Source of the DNA: Plotosus lineatus
Taxonomy: Eukaryota; Chordata; Actinopteri; Siluriformes; Plotosidae
Reading direction: 5' to 3'
NCBI GenBank assembly: GCA_024760905.1
Contig: CM045733.1
Location: 14,435,001-14,499,000 of the forward strand
DNA length: 64,000 bases
Below, one piece after another: positions 9,966 through 20,884 of the stretch. The notes below the pieces were generated by a model. It was not told where the DNA came from, made no database searches, and saw only the letters and a list, made by a program, of their open reading frames with translations. The stretch's first letter is position 1, and the number at the start of each line of letters is the position of its first letter. The translations under genes and the position numbers were made by a program.

Positions 9966-12616
9966 CAAACCGGATTCCAGAATACTTGGGACACTATACA
10001 AATTGTGAATAAAAACTGAATGCAATGATGTGGAAGTAAGATAGATAAGATAAGATACAGCTTTATTAATCTCACAATGGAGAAATTCACTGTTACAGGC
10101 TCTTGAGGTACCATCAGTAGGGGGTGCAAAAATAGATACAAATACAAAAAACATACACACATACATATATATATTATAAGTAAATAAATAAATAGATACA
10201 TAAATAGTATAAATTAATAAACAATAAAAGAAAAGACGGGAGCAACTTTATAGACTGGCCTGTATTCAAGTGTAATGTATCTGAGTGCAGAGTAGATGGG
10301 TTGATATGGTTCACAGTGGGGTAGATGTGGTTGATTAAAGTGCACGGGGTTTTTATTGCACATAACCGGTATTTTCACAGACAGTTACAAAGTGGCGTTG
10401 TATAGTCTGACAGCGGTGGGAATGAACGACCTGCGGTAGCGCTCCTTCCTGCACTGAGGATGTCTCAGTCGTCCACTGAAGGAGCTACTCAGCTTCTCTA
10501 CAGTCTGGTGCAGTGGGTGAGAGCTGTTGAACAGGATAGATGTGAGCTTTGCTACCATCCTCCTCTCACTCACCTCCTCCACAGAGTCCAGTGGGCAGCC
10601 GAGGACAGAGCTGGTCCTCCTGACCAGCTTGTTCAGTCTCTTTCTGTCCCGCTCTGTGCTGCCCGGGGCCCAGCAGATGGCAGCGTAGAGGATTGCAGAG
10701 GCTACCACAGAGTCATAAAAAGTCCTGAGCAGAGGTCTGCATACTCCGAAGGACCTGAGTCTCCTCAGAAGGTGGAGGCGACTCTGGCCCTTCTTGTACA
10801 GGGTGTTGGTGTTGTGGGACCAGTCCAGTTTATTGTTAAGGTGAACGCCCAGGTATTTTAAACTGTCCACTGTCTCAATGTCCTGTCCCTGGACGTTCAC
10901 TAGTGAGTGTGTGTGTGTATGTGTGTGTGTGTGTGTATGTGTGTTAGAGTGCTTCTTCTGAAGTCGACCACCATCTCCTTCGTCTTCCTAGTGTTCAAGC
11001 ACAGGTGGTTGCGCTCACACCAGTCCACGAAGTCAACGATGACCGACCGGTACTCCTGCTCGTTCCCCTCTGACACACGGCCCACGATGGCGGAGTCGTC
11101 CGAGAACTTCTGGAGGTGGCAGCTGTCTGTGCTAAGTGCCAAATTTCAATATTTTATTCTGAATAGAAAATAGATGACAGGGTCAAAAGTTTAAACTGAG
11201 AAAGTGTATCATTTTAAGGGAAAAATATGTTGATTTTAAATTTCATGGTGTCAACAAATCTCAAAAAAGTTGGGACAAGGGCATTTTCACAGCTGTGAGG
11301 CATCCCCTCTTCTTCTTACAACAGTCTGCAAACGTCTGGTGACCGAGGAGACAAGTTTCTCAAGTTTAGAAATAGGAATGCTGTCCCATTCTTGTCTAAT
11401 ACAGGCCATGAACTGTTCAACTATCTTGGGCGTTCTTTGTTGCACCTTCCTCTTTATGATGCGCCAAATGTTCTCTATAGGTGAAAGATCTGGACTGCAG
11501 GCTGGACATTTCAATACCCGGATACTTTTCATACGTAGCCATGATGTTATAATTAATGCTGCGTGTGGTCTGGCATTATCATGTTGAAAAATGCAAGGTC
11601 TTCTCTGAAAGAGACGACGTCTAGATGGGAGCATATGTTGTTCTAGAACCTGAATACACCTTTCTGCATTGGCGGTGCCTTTCCAGATGTGCCAGCTGCC
11701 CATGCCACACGCACTCACGCACTCATACCATCACGGATGCAGGCTTCTGAACTGAGCGCCGATGACAACTTGGATTGTCCTTGTCCTCTTTAGTCTGGAT
11801 TTTCCATAAAGAACTTTGAATCATGATTCGTCTGACCACAAAACAGTTTTCCACTTTGTCACACTCCATTTTAAATGACCTCTGGGTCCTGTTTATAAAT
11901 GGCTTTTTCTTTGAATACTTTGTATTCAGCTGGCAGCGGCGGATGGCACGGTGGATTGTGTTCACTGACAATGGTTTCTGGAAGTATTGCTGAGCCTATT
12001 TGGTAATTCCCGTTACAGTAGCATTCCTGTTTGTGGTGCAGTGCCGTTTAAGGGCCTGAAGATCACGGGCATCCAGTATGGTTTTTCAGCCTTGACCCTT
12101 ATGCACAGAGATTGTTCCAGATTTTCTCAATATTTGGGTGATTTTATGCACCGTAGATGATGATAACTTCAAACTCTTTGCAATTTTTCACTGGAAAACA
12201 CCTTTCTGATATTGCTCCACTATACCTGTGCAACATTGGGGGAATTAGGTGAACCTCGACCCACCTTCACTTCTGAGAGACACTGCCACTCTGAGAAGCT
12301 CTTTTTATACTCCGTCATGTTTCTAATGGACCTCATTAGTGGTAATTGGACTTCCAGCTGTTCATTATAGGTGCAATTGACTTTTCCAACATCTTATTGC
12401 TACCTGTCCCAACTTTTTTGAGATTTGTTGATACCATGAAATTTAAAATCAACATATTTTCCCCTTAAAATTATACATTTTCTCAGTTTAAACTTCTTAC
12501 CCTGTCATCTATGTTCTATTCGGATTAAAATATTGAAATTTGGCACTTCCACATCATTGCATTCAGTTTTTATTCACAACTTGTATAGTGTGCCAGCTTT
12601 TTTGGAATCCGGTTTG
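9966..12616 (-). mobile_element. Tc1-like DNA transposon with long TIRs, carrying a nested LINE
   Basis: Ends in CAAACCGGATTCC / GGAATCCGGTTTG with TA on both outer sides. The TIRs are about 210 bp; the right one is continuous (12405-12616) and the left is split by the LINE at 10038-11133. Between them the minus strand has a decayed transposase (about 11970-11287) with QHDNARPH and CSPDLSPIENIW. 34 residues separate the Asp and Glu, the DD34E spacing of Tc1. Frameshifts and a stop make it dead. Confidence 0.9.
10038..11133 (-). mobile_element. Rex1/CR1-L2-like LINE, 5'-truncated, nested in the Tc1 TIR
   Basis: Minus strand encodes FSDDSAIVGRVSEGNEQEYR, LNTRKTKEMVVDFRR, VDSLKYLGVHLNNKLDW, and the C-terminus RRSFIPTAVRLYNATL ending near 10385. 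A 3' UTR of about 340 bp follows, with a (TCTTA)-like end. The four-base AAGT occurs on both sides (10034-10037 and 11134-11137), and joining the flanks restores the Tc1 repeat. A TG microsatellite at 10907-10946 lies inside the coding part. Confidence 0.88.
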
Positions 12617-13800
12617 TATATGAAACCTCCATTTCACTGGAGCGCGGCAGACTCATGGAAGCAAAAATGTCGTTATCCTCCAGCACCACTCAGTCGTTAC
12701 GTCATCTCCCGTGTCCTTCTGTATGATTCCGAACATATTCCTTCCGGCAGGCAAAAATCTTCCGCGAATGTGTTTTGAATATGTTCAAAGGCACGTTCAT
12801 GAAAAAAATTTCCGACAGTGTTCCCTTAGGTTCCTCAGTCGTTCCGCAAACGTTCCGTCATTTCCTCAAACGTTCCTTGATCATTCCTTTTATTCCACCA
12901 GTGTTCCTTGATCGTTCCGCGAGCCCCCCCCCCTCCGGGTGGTCAAAGGCGGCCATGGAATCCCTATGGAATACTCACAGGTTTGCGGAATACATGCGGA
13001 ACGTTTGTGGAATGGTTGTGGATAACACGGAAGACTTGCGGAACACTCAAGGAAGTCACTTCCACTATAAATTATTCCAGTTCATTCACTTTATTTTTAC
13101 TGTTTTCCTGTTCATGTAATAAAGTTTTAAAGTTATAATCACTGTGGCGTGGCGTGGACTTGTGTGTATGGTTTTTAGTCTGGAATGATTTATTGAGGTG
13201 CAAATAAAAGGAACGTATTGACATTATTGATATTAAACATATTAACATATGTTAAATTTTTAATTTATTGTAAATTATAAACATATTGCACATTAGAAAC
13301 ATATGGTAAATTATGAACATATGTTAAATTTTAAATTTATTGTACATTATAAATATATAGTATGAATGAGAGACTGAGCTTCCTTGGTCGCTTCTGCGTA
13401 TTTATAGGCAGAATCAGGAGCAAATCCTTTTTTCTTTGCCGATTTTTCCTCGTTGAAACGTGGTTACATCGGGTATTCCTCAGTCATTCCTTAGTCATTC
13501 TGTGTTAAACGTGAACATTTCGTTCCACAATTATTCCGTAGCTCTTCCTTCTAAAATGGAGTAGTGCCGTAGTCGTTCATTGTATGTTCCGTGCTTTCCG
13601 TGAATGTTCCGTGAATTATCCGAAGGTCTTCCTTTGCAATCTGCACTGGTTCCGAGAGTAAGCCGAGCACTTTTACGCATGTATTCTGACATTGTACCGT
13701 GGTCTTTCCCTGACTTTTCCGCACATTCCGTGAACGTTCCGAAGGTGTTCAGAAGCTACAATTTTCCGTAGGTTTTAAACCCATTTTCCGCGTAAAAATG
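12617..13800. repeat. TTCCG-word-rich degenerate repeat block
   Basis: The word TTCCG (or its complement CGGAA) recurs at short irregular spacing, e.g. ACGTTCCGTCATTTCCTCAA and GTGAACGTTCCGAAGG. Sense words dominate 12680-12930 and 13440-13790; complementary words dominate 12955-13060. Two open stretches (12775-13119 and 12908-13138) lie inside but show nothing recognisable. An AT-rich tandem-like part sits at 13195-13365. Confidence 0.6.
13195..13365. repeat. AT-rich tandem-like repeat
   Basis: Repeats of ACATATGGTAAATTATGA / ATTTATTGTAAATTATAA-like units, about four imperfect copies. Confidence 0.6.
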
Positions 13801-13811
13801 CCAAAGCTCCT

Positions 13812-14110
13812 CTGTGGGGCTGGTGGTGTAGTGGTTAGGGTGCTGCGCTCATGATCGGGAGGTCGTGAATTCAAATCCCACTGAGACCCTCACTGTGCTA
13901 AGACCCCTGGGTAAGGTCTCAACCACAAGTGTGCCTCTGTTCACCCAGCAGTATAAATGGTTATCAGTAAAAATATACTGGGAAGGTAACCTGCAATGGA
14001 CTAGCGTCCCATCCAGGAGGAGTTGAACTCCTAGTTGCTTCACGCTACAAAAACTGGGGATAAGCACCGGCCTGATGAGCCACTATGGCTTGGGTGTAAA
14101 AAAAAAGTGA
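13812..14110 (+). mobile_element. tRNA-headed SINE, family C, copy 2
   Basis: GGTGGTGTAGTGGTTAGGGT head and the same body as 3518-3815, with a more complete 3' end (GATAAGCACCGGCCTGATGA) and a short A-run. Confidence 0.8.
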
Positions 14111-14334
14111 AATGGGGGTATTAAGATAATTGGCCATTCCAAACTGATCCTAGGTAGGTGTAGGTGCATGTGTGTGTTACCCCTGCAATGGTCTGGTGAG
14201 CTGGTATGCCTGGGCTTACCCAGTGTTGGATGAGATAACAGGCTCCAGTCTACTTGAGATTCTGGTGAGATGAAGCACCTTGGAAGAGTGAGAACATAAA
14301 GGTTTGGTGAAGCTGAGTAATAAGCTTTGATTTT

Positions 14335-14692
14335 CATTCATTCATTTTCTGTAACCGCTTAATACTAATTAAGGTCATGGGGAGGTTGGCGCCCATCCCA
14401 GTCGACTCCGGGTGAGGGCAGAGTGCACCCTGGACGGCTCGCCAGCTCATTGCAGTGCAGAAACACGCTGACGGCTATGCAGCTGCTCTTGTCGAAAGTC
14501 AGCAATGGTTCTTTTACATGAACCTCACACCACAGGCAGTGAGAGACATGGCCAGCCTTCGATAACCCAGTTAGCTGCACTAGGGGGACAGAGACAACCC
14601 ATTGAGAGTGGGGCTGGAATCCCCAACCTTCCCTTCGGATCAGTGATCCAGCACCTTTACCATCAGGACACCACTGCCCCCACTTTGATTTT
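14335..14692 (-). mobile_element. SINE family A, tail type GAATG
   Basis: Minus orientation, near full length: head near 14690, body GTGCAGCTAACTGGGTTATC, tail GGCGAGCCGTCCAGGGTGCA and (GAATGAAT) end near 14340. Confidence 0.88.
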
Positions 14693-14726
14693 GCTGACAT
14701 TTTGTTTCAGACCCACTTCTGGTTAA

Positions 14727-14779
<53 letters not shown>
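14727..14779 (+). repeat. (GT)n microsatellite
   Basis: About 26 uninterrupted GT units followed by a C-run. Confidence 0.95.
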
Positions 14780-15689
14780 GCCCCCCCCCCCGAGTTCCCA
14801 AAACTCAAACTTATGCACTTAGTAGACTAAAAGTATTTTTCTATCGCATGTCAGGACTCAAACCATGTTAGCTGGGCACTGATCTGTGCTACTGTTTTAA
14901 TATTAAGTCAGAAAGCAGGATTCGATATTTCCGACTTGAACAAGAACGACTTCATTAACTCTTCCCTTGATTCCTGGATGTTGACGGAACTCCAGAATTG
15001 TAGAACTGAGTCCTGGTTTACATTTGGAAAGCTTATTTATGTACTACTGAGGTTTTTGGAAACTTTTATATGCCGTTCCTGTTCATTTCATTAAAAGCGG
15101 AATAAATTCTCTACAGAGCCGTTAATAGCCATCATGAACTGAGCGGCGCATCATTAAGCCGTCTGCGTTATTAGCGGTAATCGCCTCCAGATGTTTATAT
15201 GTATAGCTTATACGCATTATACTTCTATTTCTCATACTCACCCCGGGAGACGTGTCAGCCCACTTTTGTCCTGTAATCACTTCTACCAGTTGTTCAGCAT
15301 TTCGCAAAGCGCGTGGTCAAACTGATTCCAGCTGTTTGTGATTTTCCTCATACAGATGTGTTCTGTCTTGTTCAAGTCAGACAGAATTTGGCTGAACGTT
15401 TTATGGCATGTAGCTACAGTAAGTGAAGCCAATAACTCACAAAGGAAACCGTATAATAGAATCCTTATGGATTATAGTATAGCAAAAATAAAGACATTAC
15501 TTAATTAATTAAAATAAAAATGTTAAATATATCAGTGTAAAGCTCCATCTGCTTAAAAGTGAATAATGAGGCAATATTTCAAACCTGATGAATTCTTCAC
15601 TACAGCAGTAATGTTGGAGATACCTGCATGTAATCCATGGGCTTGCCTTCATAGATGATATCCAAGGTTTTCTTTCTTGAAATGATTCA
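14780..15689. other. No recognisable gene or element
   Basis: Mixed AT-rich sequence. A short word TTCATTTCATTAAAAGCGGA at about 15083 also occurs at 5474, suggesting a shared unknown repeat. Confidence 0.4.
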
Positions 15690-15925
15690 TTCATCTGCTG
15701 AACTGTTTAATCCTTCCACTCATGGTCAAAGTGAGGCTGGAGCCTATCTCAGCTGAATCTAGACAAAAGGTAGGGCTTACCTTGAACAGCTCATTGGTTC
15801 GCTTCATTGGAGCATAGAAGGAAACCATAGTAAATGAGGAAACCCACAACAGCACGAGGAGAACATGCTAACTCCACGCAGAAAAGCTCTCACTGGACAT
15901 GGTACACCAACCCAGGACCTTTTTT
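15690..15925 (-). mobile_element. SINE family B fragment
   Basis: Minus strand: GAGTTAGCATGTTCTCCTCG, GTTTCCTC... and the tail near TCAGCAGATGAATGAATCA. Confidence 0.7.
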
Positions 15926-15965
15926 TTTTTTTTTCTTTTTAACCTGGTCAGGATTGTGCTGGATC

Positions 15966-16312
15966 TGCCAGTGGTGGTCTGGTAAAGGGTGCTGGATTGC
16001 TGATCCTAAGGTTGGGGGTTCGAGTCCCACTCTTCACAAGGTTGTCACTGTCCCCCCCCCCAGTGCAGCTAACTGGGTTATCAAAGGCCGGCCATGTCTG
16101 TCACTGTCTATGGTGAGAGGTTCATGTAAAAGAACCATTGCTGACTTTCGTAAAGAGTAGCTGCAAAGCCGTCAGCGTGTTTCTGCCCCTTGATAAAGGG
16201 TTGTGACAGGAAGGGCATCCGACGTAAAAACCTCTGCCAAATCAAACCTGCAAATCAGATTATTCGCTGTGGCGACCCCTGAGAAAAGGGAAAAAGCCGA
16301 AAGGAAAAGAAG
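15966..16312 (+). mobile_element. SINE family A, RTE-tailed, near full length
   Basis: Head GCCAGTGGTGGTCTGGTAAA with GGTTCGAGTCC, common body, then GTGACAGGAAGGGCATCCGA, CTCTGCCAAATCAAACC and the RTE-type end GCTGTGGCGACCCCTGAGAA ... AGCCGAAAGGAAAAGAAG. Confidence 0.9.
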
Positions 16313-16552
16313 TAAAAAACAAATAAACACATGTTATATTACTACAGAACGCGACTCACCTCATGCTGCTGTACTGTGGTGCAAAACTTGAGCACATGAA
16401 AAAAAACCTGTAGATTAATTTAAGACAATGAAGTTCAATTGTCAACGGAAAATTAATATCTGCAATTTACGGTAATTCAAATGGAAGATAGATTTTGTTA
16501 ATTCTCGGTTAATGAAATGTCTCCACATTGAAAAACAAACAAACAAACAAAC

Positions 16553-16864
16553 TCTTCTTCTTCTTTTCCTTTCGGCTGTTCCCTTCAGGGGTCGCCACAG
16601 CAAATGATCTGCCTCCATCTCTCCCTATCCTCTTCATCTTCTACTCTTACTCCAACGACCTTCATGTCCGCCTTCACCGCATCCATAAATCTTCTCTTTG
16701 GTCTTCCTCTGGGCCTTTTGCCTGGTAGTTCCAACCTCAGCATCCCACGACCAATATACTCACTATCCCTCCTCTGTACATGTCCAAACCATCTCAATCT
16801 AGCCTCTCTGACTTTGTCTCCAAAACATCTAACATGTGCTGTCCCTCTGATGTACTCATTTCTG
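16553..16864 (-). mobile_element. RTE-like LINE 3' end (copy C)
   Basis: Encodes [20 protein letters not shown] and RPRGRPKRRFMDAVKADMK up to CCGDP, then the 3' end. It is flanked on both sides by (ACAA)n-type sequence, consistent with a target duplication within a simple repeat. Confidence 0.9.
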
Positions 16865-16906
16865 ACAAACAAACAAACAAACTATAACAATAATTAAACA
16901 GTAGTA

Positions 16907-17466
16907 CAGTGATCCCTCGCTACTTCATGCTCCAGTTTCTGCAAGCTTTAGTGCATTGCGAGTTTTTCAAAAGTATTCATTGAAAAACAAAAAAAAAAAA
17001 GAAAATTAAGGGAAAATAGGGGAAAAGTTATGGAAAATGCTGCAAAACAAGGCCAATTATGCAAAAAAAAAACAAAAAACAAAAAAAACCAACCCAAAAC
17101 CCCCCAACAAACAAAAACAAACAAAAAAACCTGCTTTATTAAGTTGGACAACTTGTGCCCAATCCTTTTCTTAAATGAATAAAATATATTTAAATCAAAT
17201 AAAAAAAAAAACTACTTACATTTTTATGTGAGGTGCGCATCTGTGTGTGTTTATATTTTATTTACATCTTATGAATTATTTTTTAATGTTAATTGTTATT
17301 ATAAGCATTTATAGAGTTGAATATGTATTTATTGATATTATATACACATATACATGTACATATCGTCAGTCGGGAGGGGGGAGGGGGTCGATCCTACTTT
17401 GCGCAAATCGGCAGTCGTGAGGGGGGGTCTCGGTCCCCATTAACCGCGGAAAGTGAGGAATCCCTG
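16907..17466 (-). mobile_element. pogo-type MITE 'GATCCCT' family, copy 1
   Basis: TA-flanked; ends CAGTGATCCCTCGCTACTTC and ...AAAGTGAGGAATCCCTG. The interior has A-rich and C-rich low-complexity parts shared with copies at 29967, 36281, 42152 and 57875. No coding capacity. Confidence 0.85.
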
Positions 17467-17671
17467 TAAATGGAACACCTCAGGGAAACTTTTCTGCAGT
17501 TTTAGAATGAAATGAATAGTGAGTTTTATGAGCGTCTTATAGAACAAGCCTCAACTCTACTGGAGATTTGAGACTCTCATACCTGCTTCTTTGTTCGTCA
17601 GCAAAACCCAGCAGTCTTCATCATGTGTTTTTGTCTAAAAAGTGGTGTGCGTGTGTGTGTATATTAAACAA

Positions 17672-17978
17672 TTCATTAATTCATTCATCCATTTTCTGAA
17701 CTGCTTAATCCTAATTAGGGTCGCGAGGAGGCTGGCACCCATCTCAGCTGACTCTGGGCGAGGGCAGAAACATGCAGGACCGCTCGCCAGGCCATCGCAG
17801 GGCAGAAACATGCTGACAGCTTTGCAGCGACTCTTGTCGAAAGTCAGCAATGGTTCTTTTATTTGAACCTCTCAGCATAGACAGTGAGAGACATGGCCGG
17901 CCTTTGATAACCCAGTTAGCTGCACTGGGGGGACAGCAGTGACAACCTATTGAGAGTGGGGCATCACTGCCCCTATAT
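17672..17978 (-). mobile_element. SINE family A, tail type GAATG
   Basis: Minus strand: GGGGCAGTGATGCCCCACTC region, GTGCAGCTAACTGGGTTATC, then the tail ending near TGGATGAATGAATT. Confidence 0.85.
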
Positions 17979-18114
17979 ATTACAGTATACATTGACACAC
18001 CTATGCAGAAAGGAACGCTGTGTAGTGCTGTAGTTTGGTGCTACTCACTGGAAGATTCAGTTCAAATCTTAGCACTGCCTGCCTGACCCTATTGGCTCAG
18101 AGCCTCACGTCAAT

Positions 18115-18440
18115 CTCTCCTCCGCTGAACTGCTTAATCCTACTGGGGATGTGGGAAGGCTGGAGCCTATCAGACACTGAGCCGAGGTGGGGTTCACCCT
18201 GAAAAATCAAACAGACTGTAACAAGGCAACACACACACACACACATACACACACACCCCACGTTCACACCCGTACCCAGGGACAGTTTGGAAAAAGCTTG
18301 ATATGCATGTTTTTGGACCATGGTACCAAACTGAAGTGTCCTGAAGAAACCCATACTAGCACTCAGTGAGCAAGCAAACTCCACACAGAAATGTGTGAGC
18401 CTGGGAGTTAGACGTGCTAACTCCTACACGACCGTGCAGC
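18115..18440 (-). mobile_element. SINE family B copy with internal CA repeat
   Basis: Minus strand family B body (GTTTGCTTGCTCACTGAGTG, GGACACTTCAGTTTGG) with an internal (CA)n stretch at about 18229-18258. Confidence 0.7.
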
Positions 18441-18479
18441 GGGCTGAAGACCTTGGAACCTTAAATTCCCCAGTGTCTC

Positions 18480-18740
18480 AGTGGTGAGACACGTTTGATA
18501 AAAAAATCAAAATCACTGCACCATGGTTTCTCAAATGGTCTAACACTGCTAGTCTGATCCCTCCCGCCACCGAGGACCAAGGGGAAATGCATCTAAACTC
18601 GTCTCTGTTCTGGCTCCAAGGTGGTGGAATGAACTTCCTCTGGACATCCAAACCGCTGAGTCACTGGGTCACTTCAAACGACGGCTGAAAAATTACCTGT
18701 TTCAGCAGTACAGTGCTTAGATTCAGCAAGATGCTGTATA

Positions 18741-18784
<44 letters not shown>

Positions 18785-18899
18785 CACACAGAACACTGAC
18801 TGACTTACCTTGTGTGTGTCCGAACTATAATGAAAATATATTTACTGATAGAGACTTCACTTCTGTAAGTTGCTCTGGATAAGAACATCTGCCAAATGC
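18480..18899 (+). mobile_element. L2-like LINE 3' end
   Basis: Plus strand reads VSVLAPRWWNELPLDIQTAE then SLGHFKRRLKNYLFQQYSA and a stop, the typical C-terminus of fish L2-type LINE proteins. A (CA)n run at about 18749-18780 and the tail GTTGCTCTGGATAAGAACATC follow. The tail is split by the RTE insertion at 18900-19559 and resumes at 19579. Confidence 0.85.
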
Positions 18900-19429
18900 T
18901 CTTCTTCTTTTCCTTTCGGCTGTTCCCTTCAGGGGTCGCTACAGCAAACCATCCGCCTCCAGCTCACCCTGTCCTCTGCATCTTCTTCTCTTACTCCAAT
19001 GACCTTCATGTCCTCCTTCACCACATCCATAAATCTCTTCTTTGGTCTTCCTCGAGGCCTTCTGCCTGGTAGTTCCAACCTCAGCATCCTACTGCCAATA
19101 TACTCACTATCCCACCTCTGTACATGTCCAAACCATCTCAATCTAGCCTCTCTGACTTTGTCTCCAAAACATCTTACATGGGCTGTCCCTCTGATGTACT
19201 CATTTCTGATCATATCCATCCTCGTTACTCCCAGAGAGAACCTCAACATTTTCATCTCCGCTACCTCCAACTCTGCCTCCTGCCTTTTCCTCAGCGCCAC
19301 TGTTTCTAATCCATACAACATCGCTGGCCTCACCACCGTCTTGTACACTTTTCCCTTCATTCTTGCTGACACTCTCCTATCACACATCACACCGGACACT
19401 TTTCTCCATGAGGTGGGGGAGGCACTAAC

Positions 19430-19460
<31 letters not shown>

Positions 19461-19559
19461 GCCCCCCATGCCGGTCCCAAGCCCAGAGAAATGCAGAGTG
19501 TTGCAACAGGAAGGCCATCCGGCGTAAAACTTTTGCCAAACAACAAAATGTAAACCGAA
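18900..19559 (-). mobile_element. RTE-like LINE (copy D) with inverted 5' segment and 19-bp target duplication
   Basis: 18900-19425 is the RTE 3' part in minus orientation ([56 protein letters not shown]). Beyond a TG run, 19460-19555 matches the 5' region of the same family (CCGGTCCCAAGCCCAGAGAA, GGCGTAAAACTTTTGCCAAA) in plus orientation. The 19-mer AAGAACATCTGCCAAATGC flanks the whole unit (18881-18899 and 19560-19578). A 5' inversion by twin priming explains this layout. Confidence 0.88.
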
Positions 19560-19599
19560 AAGAACATCTGCCAAATGCAATCCAAATAAAAATGCATAA

Positions 19600-20574
19600 C
19601 ATAAAAATTTAAATGGTCTTTTTTTTTGCTGAGTCATCAGGAAATAAGACCATATTTTCTGAGAGCATATTTTACTTGAAGTGACTTTTTAAAGACACTC
19701 ATCTTTACATAATGGACAGAATTAAAAATAGGACAGTGTTAAAATATCCATATATACACTGTACAATGTGTATAGTGCAAAGGCTTTAAAACAAGAGGAC
19801 CACCATTAATTTAATGCTACTGATTTCCAGAAAGTCCCATTCACAGAAGAAGAAAAAAAGAAAAAGAAGAAGAAGAAGAAGAAGAAGCTAAACATTACAA
19901 CAACACGAGCGGGGAAGGCAATGCCCTGGCAGTGTCCTGCTCCAGGCACCATCAGCATTCCTGCAGTTAGATCAAATTTATTATAAAACAAAAAGTACAT
20001 ACCATACGTTTTTTTAATTATCAGACTCGAAAAGCAGCACTCAAGTGCAAAAGTTATTCACTTTTTTTGGAAAAAATATACCTTTAAAAAAAAAAAAAAA
20101 AAGTTAAAAATAGCGAGTGGGTATAAGATGAAGAAATTACAATATACAGTATATTCTTTAAATATAAGCCATTTGTTAAATGCATATAAACATGAATAAA
20201 ATATTTATATGGAATTCCAAAAAAAGTAATAAACATTTTAAATTACTTTATACATTTCATATTTAATGTTACCAAATATCCTGTTGGTATAAATAAAAAA
20301 AAAGGTTTTGGCCCCCAAATTTCAGCGATCGACTGTAATGTTGAGATACTTTGCAAATAAGTGTATCGTATTTGTACTTAAATCATGGAATATTTGAATA
20401 TTAGGCAGATGAAAAAAAAAAAAAAACTTTGATATGGATCCCTTTTTTTAACTATAAAACAAACATGATCACTGTATTACCCAAGTGCACCAAATCAGGG
20501 ATCAGGGAGATGATAAACATTATAGAATCCTTCAATATTTAAAACACACACAAAGACAACACAAAAAACGTCTT
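19600..20574. other. AT-rich spacer, no gene seen
   Basis: Contains an (AAG)n-like run at about 19852-19887 and A-runs at 20081-20102 and 20411-20425. No coding or element signature recognised. Confidence 0.45.
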
Positions 20575-20790
20575 GTGATTTTGTTCATTTTCTGAACTGC
20601 TTAAACCTAATGAAGGACGTACCCGGGATAGGAACACAGTAATGGCAACCCCATGACCTTTTCTTTATGAATGACAACAATGGTTCCTTTACTAACCTAG
20701 TTAGCTGTACAGCAGTGACAACCCGGCTTGAACCCCCGACGGGATCAGTCAGTCAGCACCCTATCACAGGCCACCACTGCCTACCTTGTG
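20575..20790 (-). mobile_element. SINE family A fragment, diverged
   Basis: Minus strand has GGCAGTGGTGGCCTGTGATA, a box-B-like part and CTGTACAGCTAACTAGG. The middle is deleted and the tail is near AGCAGTTCAGAAAATGAAC. Confidence 0.7.
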
Positions 20791-20884
20791 ATTTGTTATT
20801 TTTACACAGCTCCAGGTTACATAACTCACTGCAAGGGCAGTGGCTAGACTTTGCTTGGAGCCAGTCTAAAATGGAGAAGTAAGA

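Noticed and set aside
9530..10201. 223-aa minus-strand frame
   Set aside because: It runs across SINE pieces, a Tc1 end and a LINE 3' UTR and shows no conserved domain.
10460..10861. 133-aa plus-strand frame
   Set aside because: It is the antisense shadow of the Rex1-like LINE coding region, whose minus-strand frame shows clear RT C-terminal homology.
12775..13138. 114-aa and 76-aa plus-strand frames
   Set aside because: They lie in the TTCCG-rich block and reflect its composition; no domain is recognisable.
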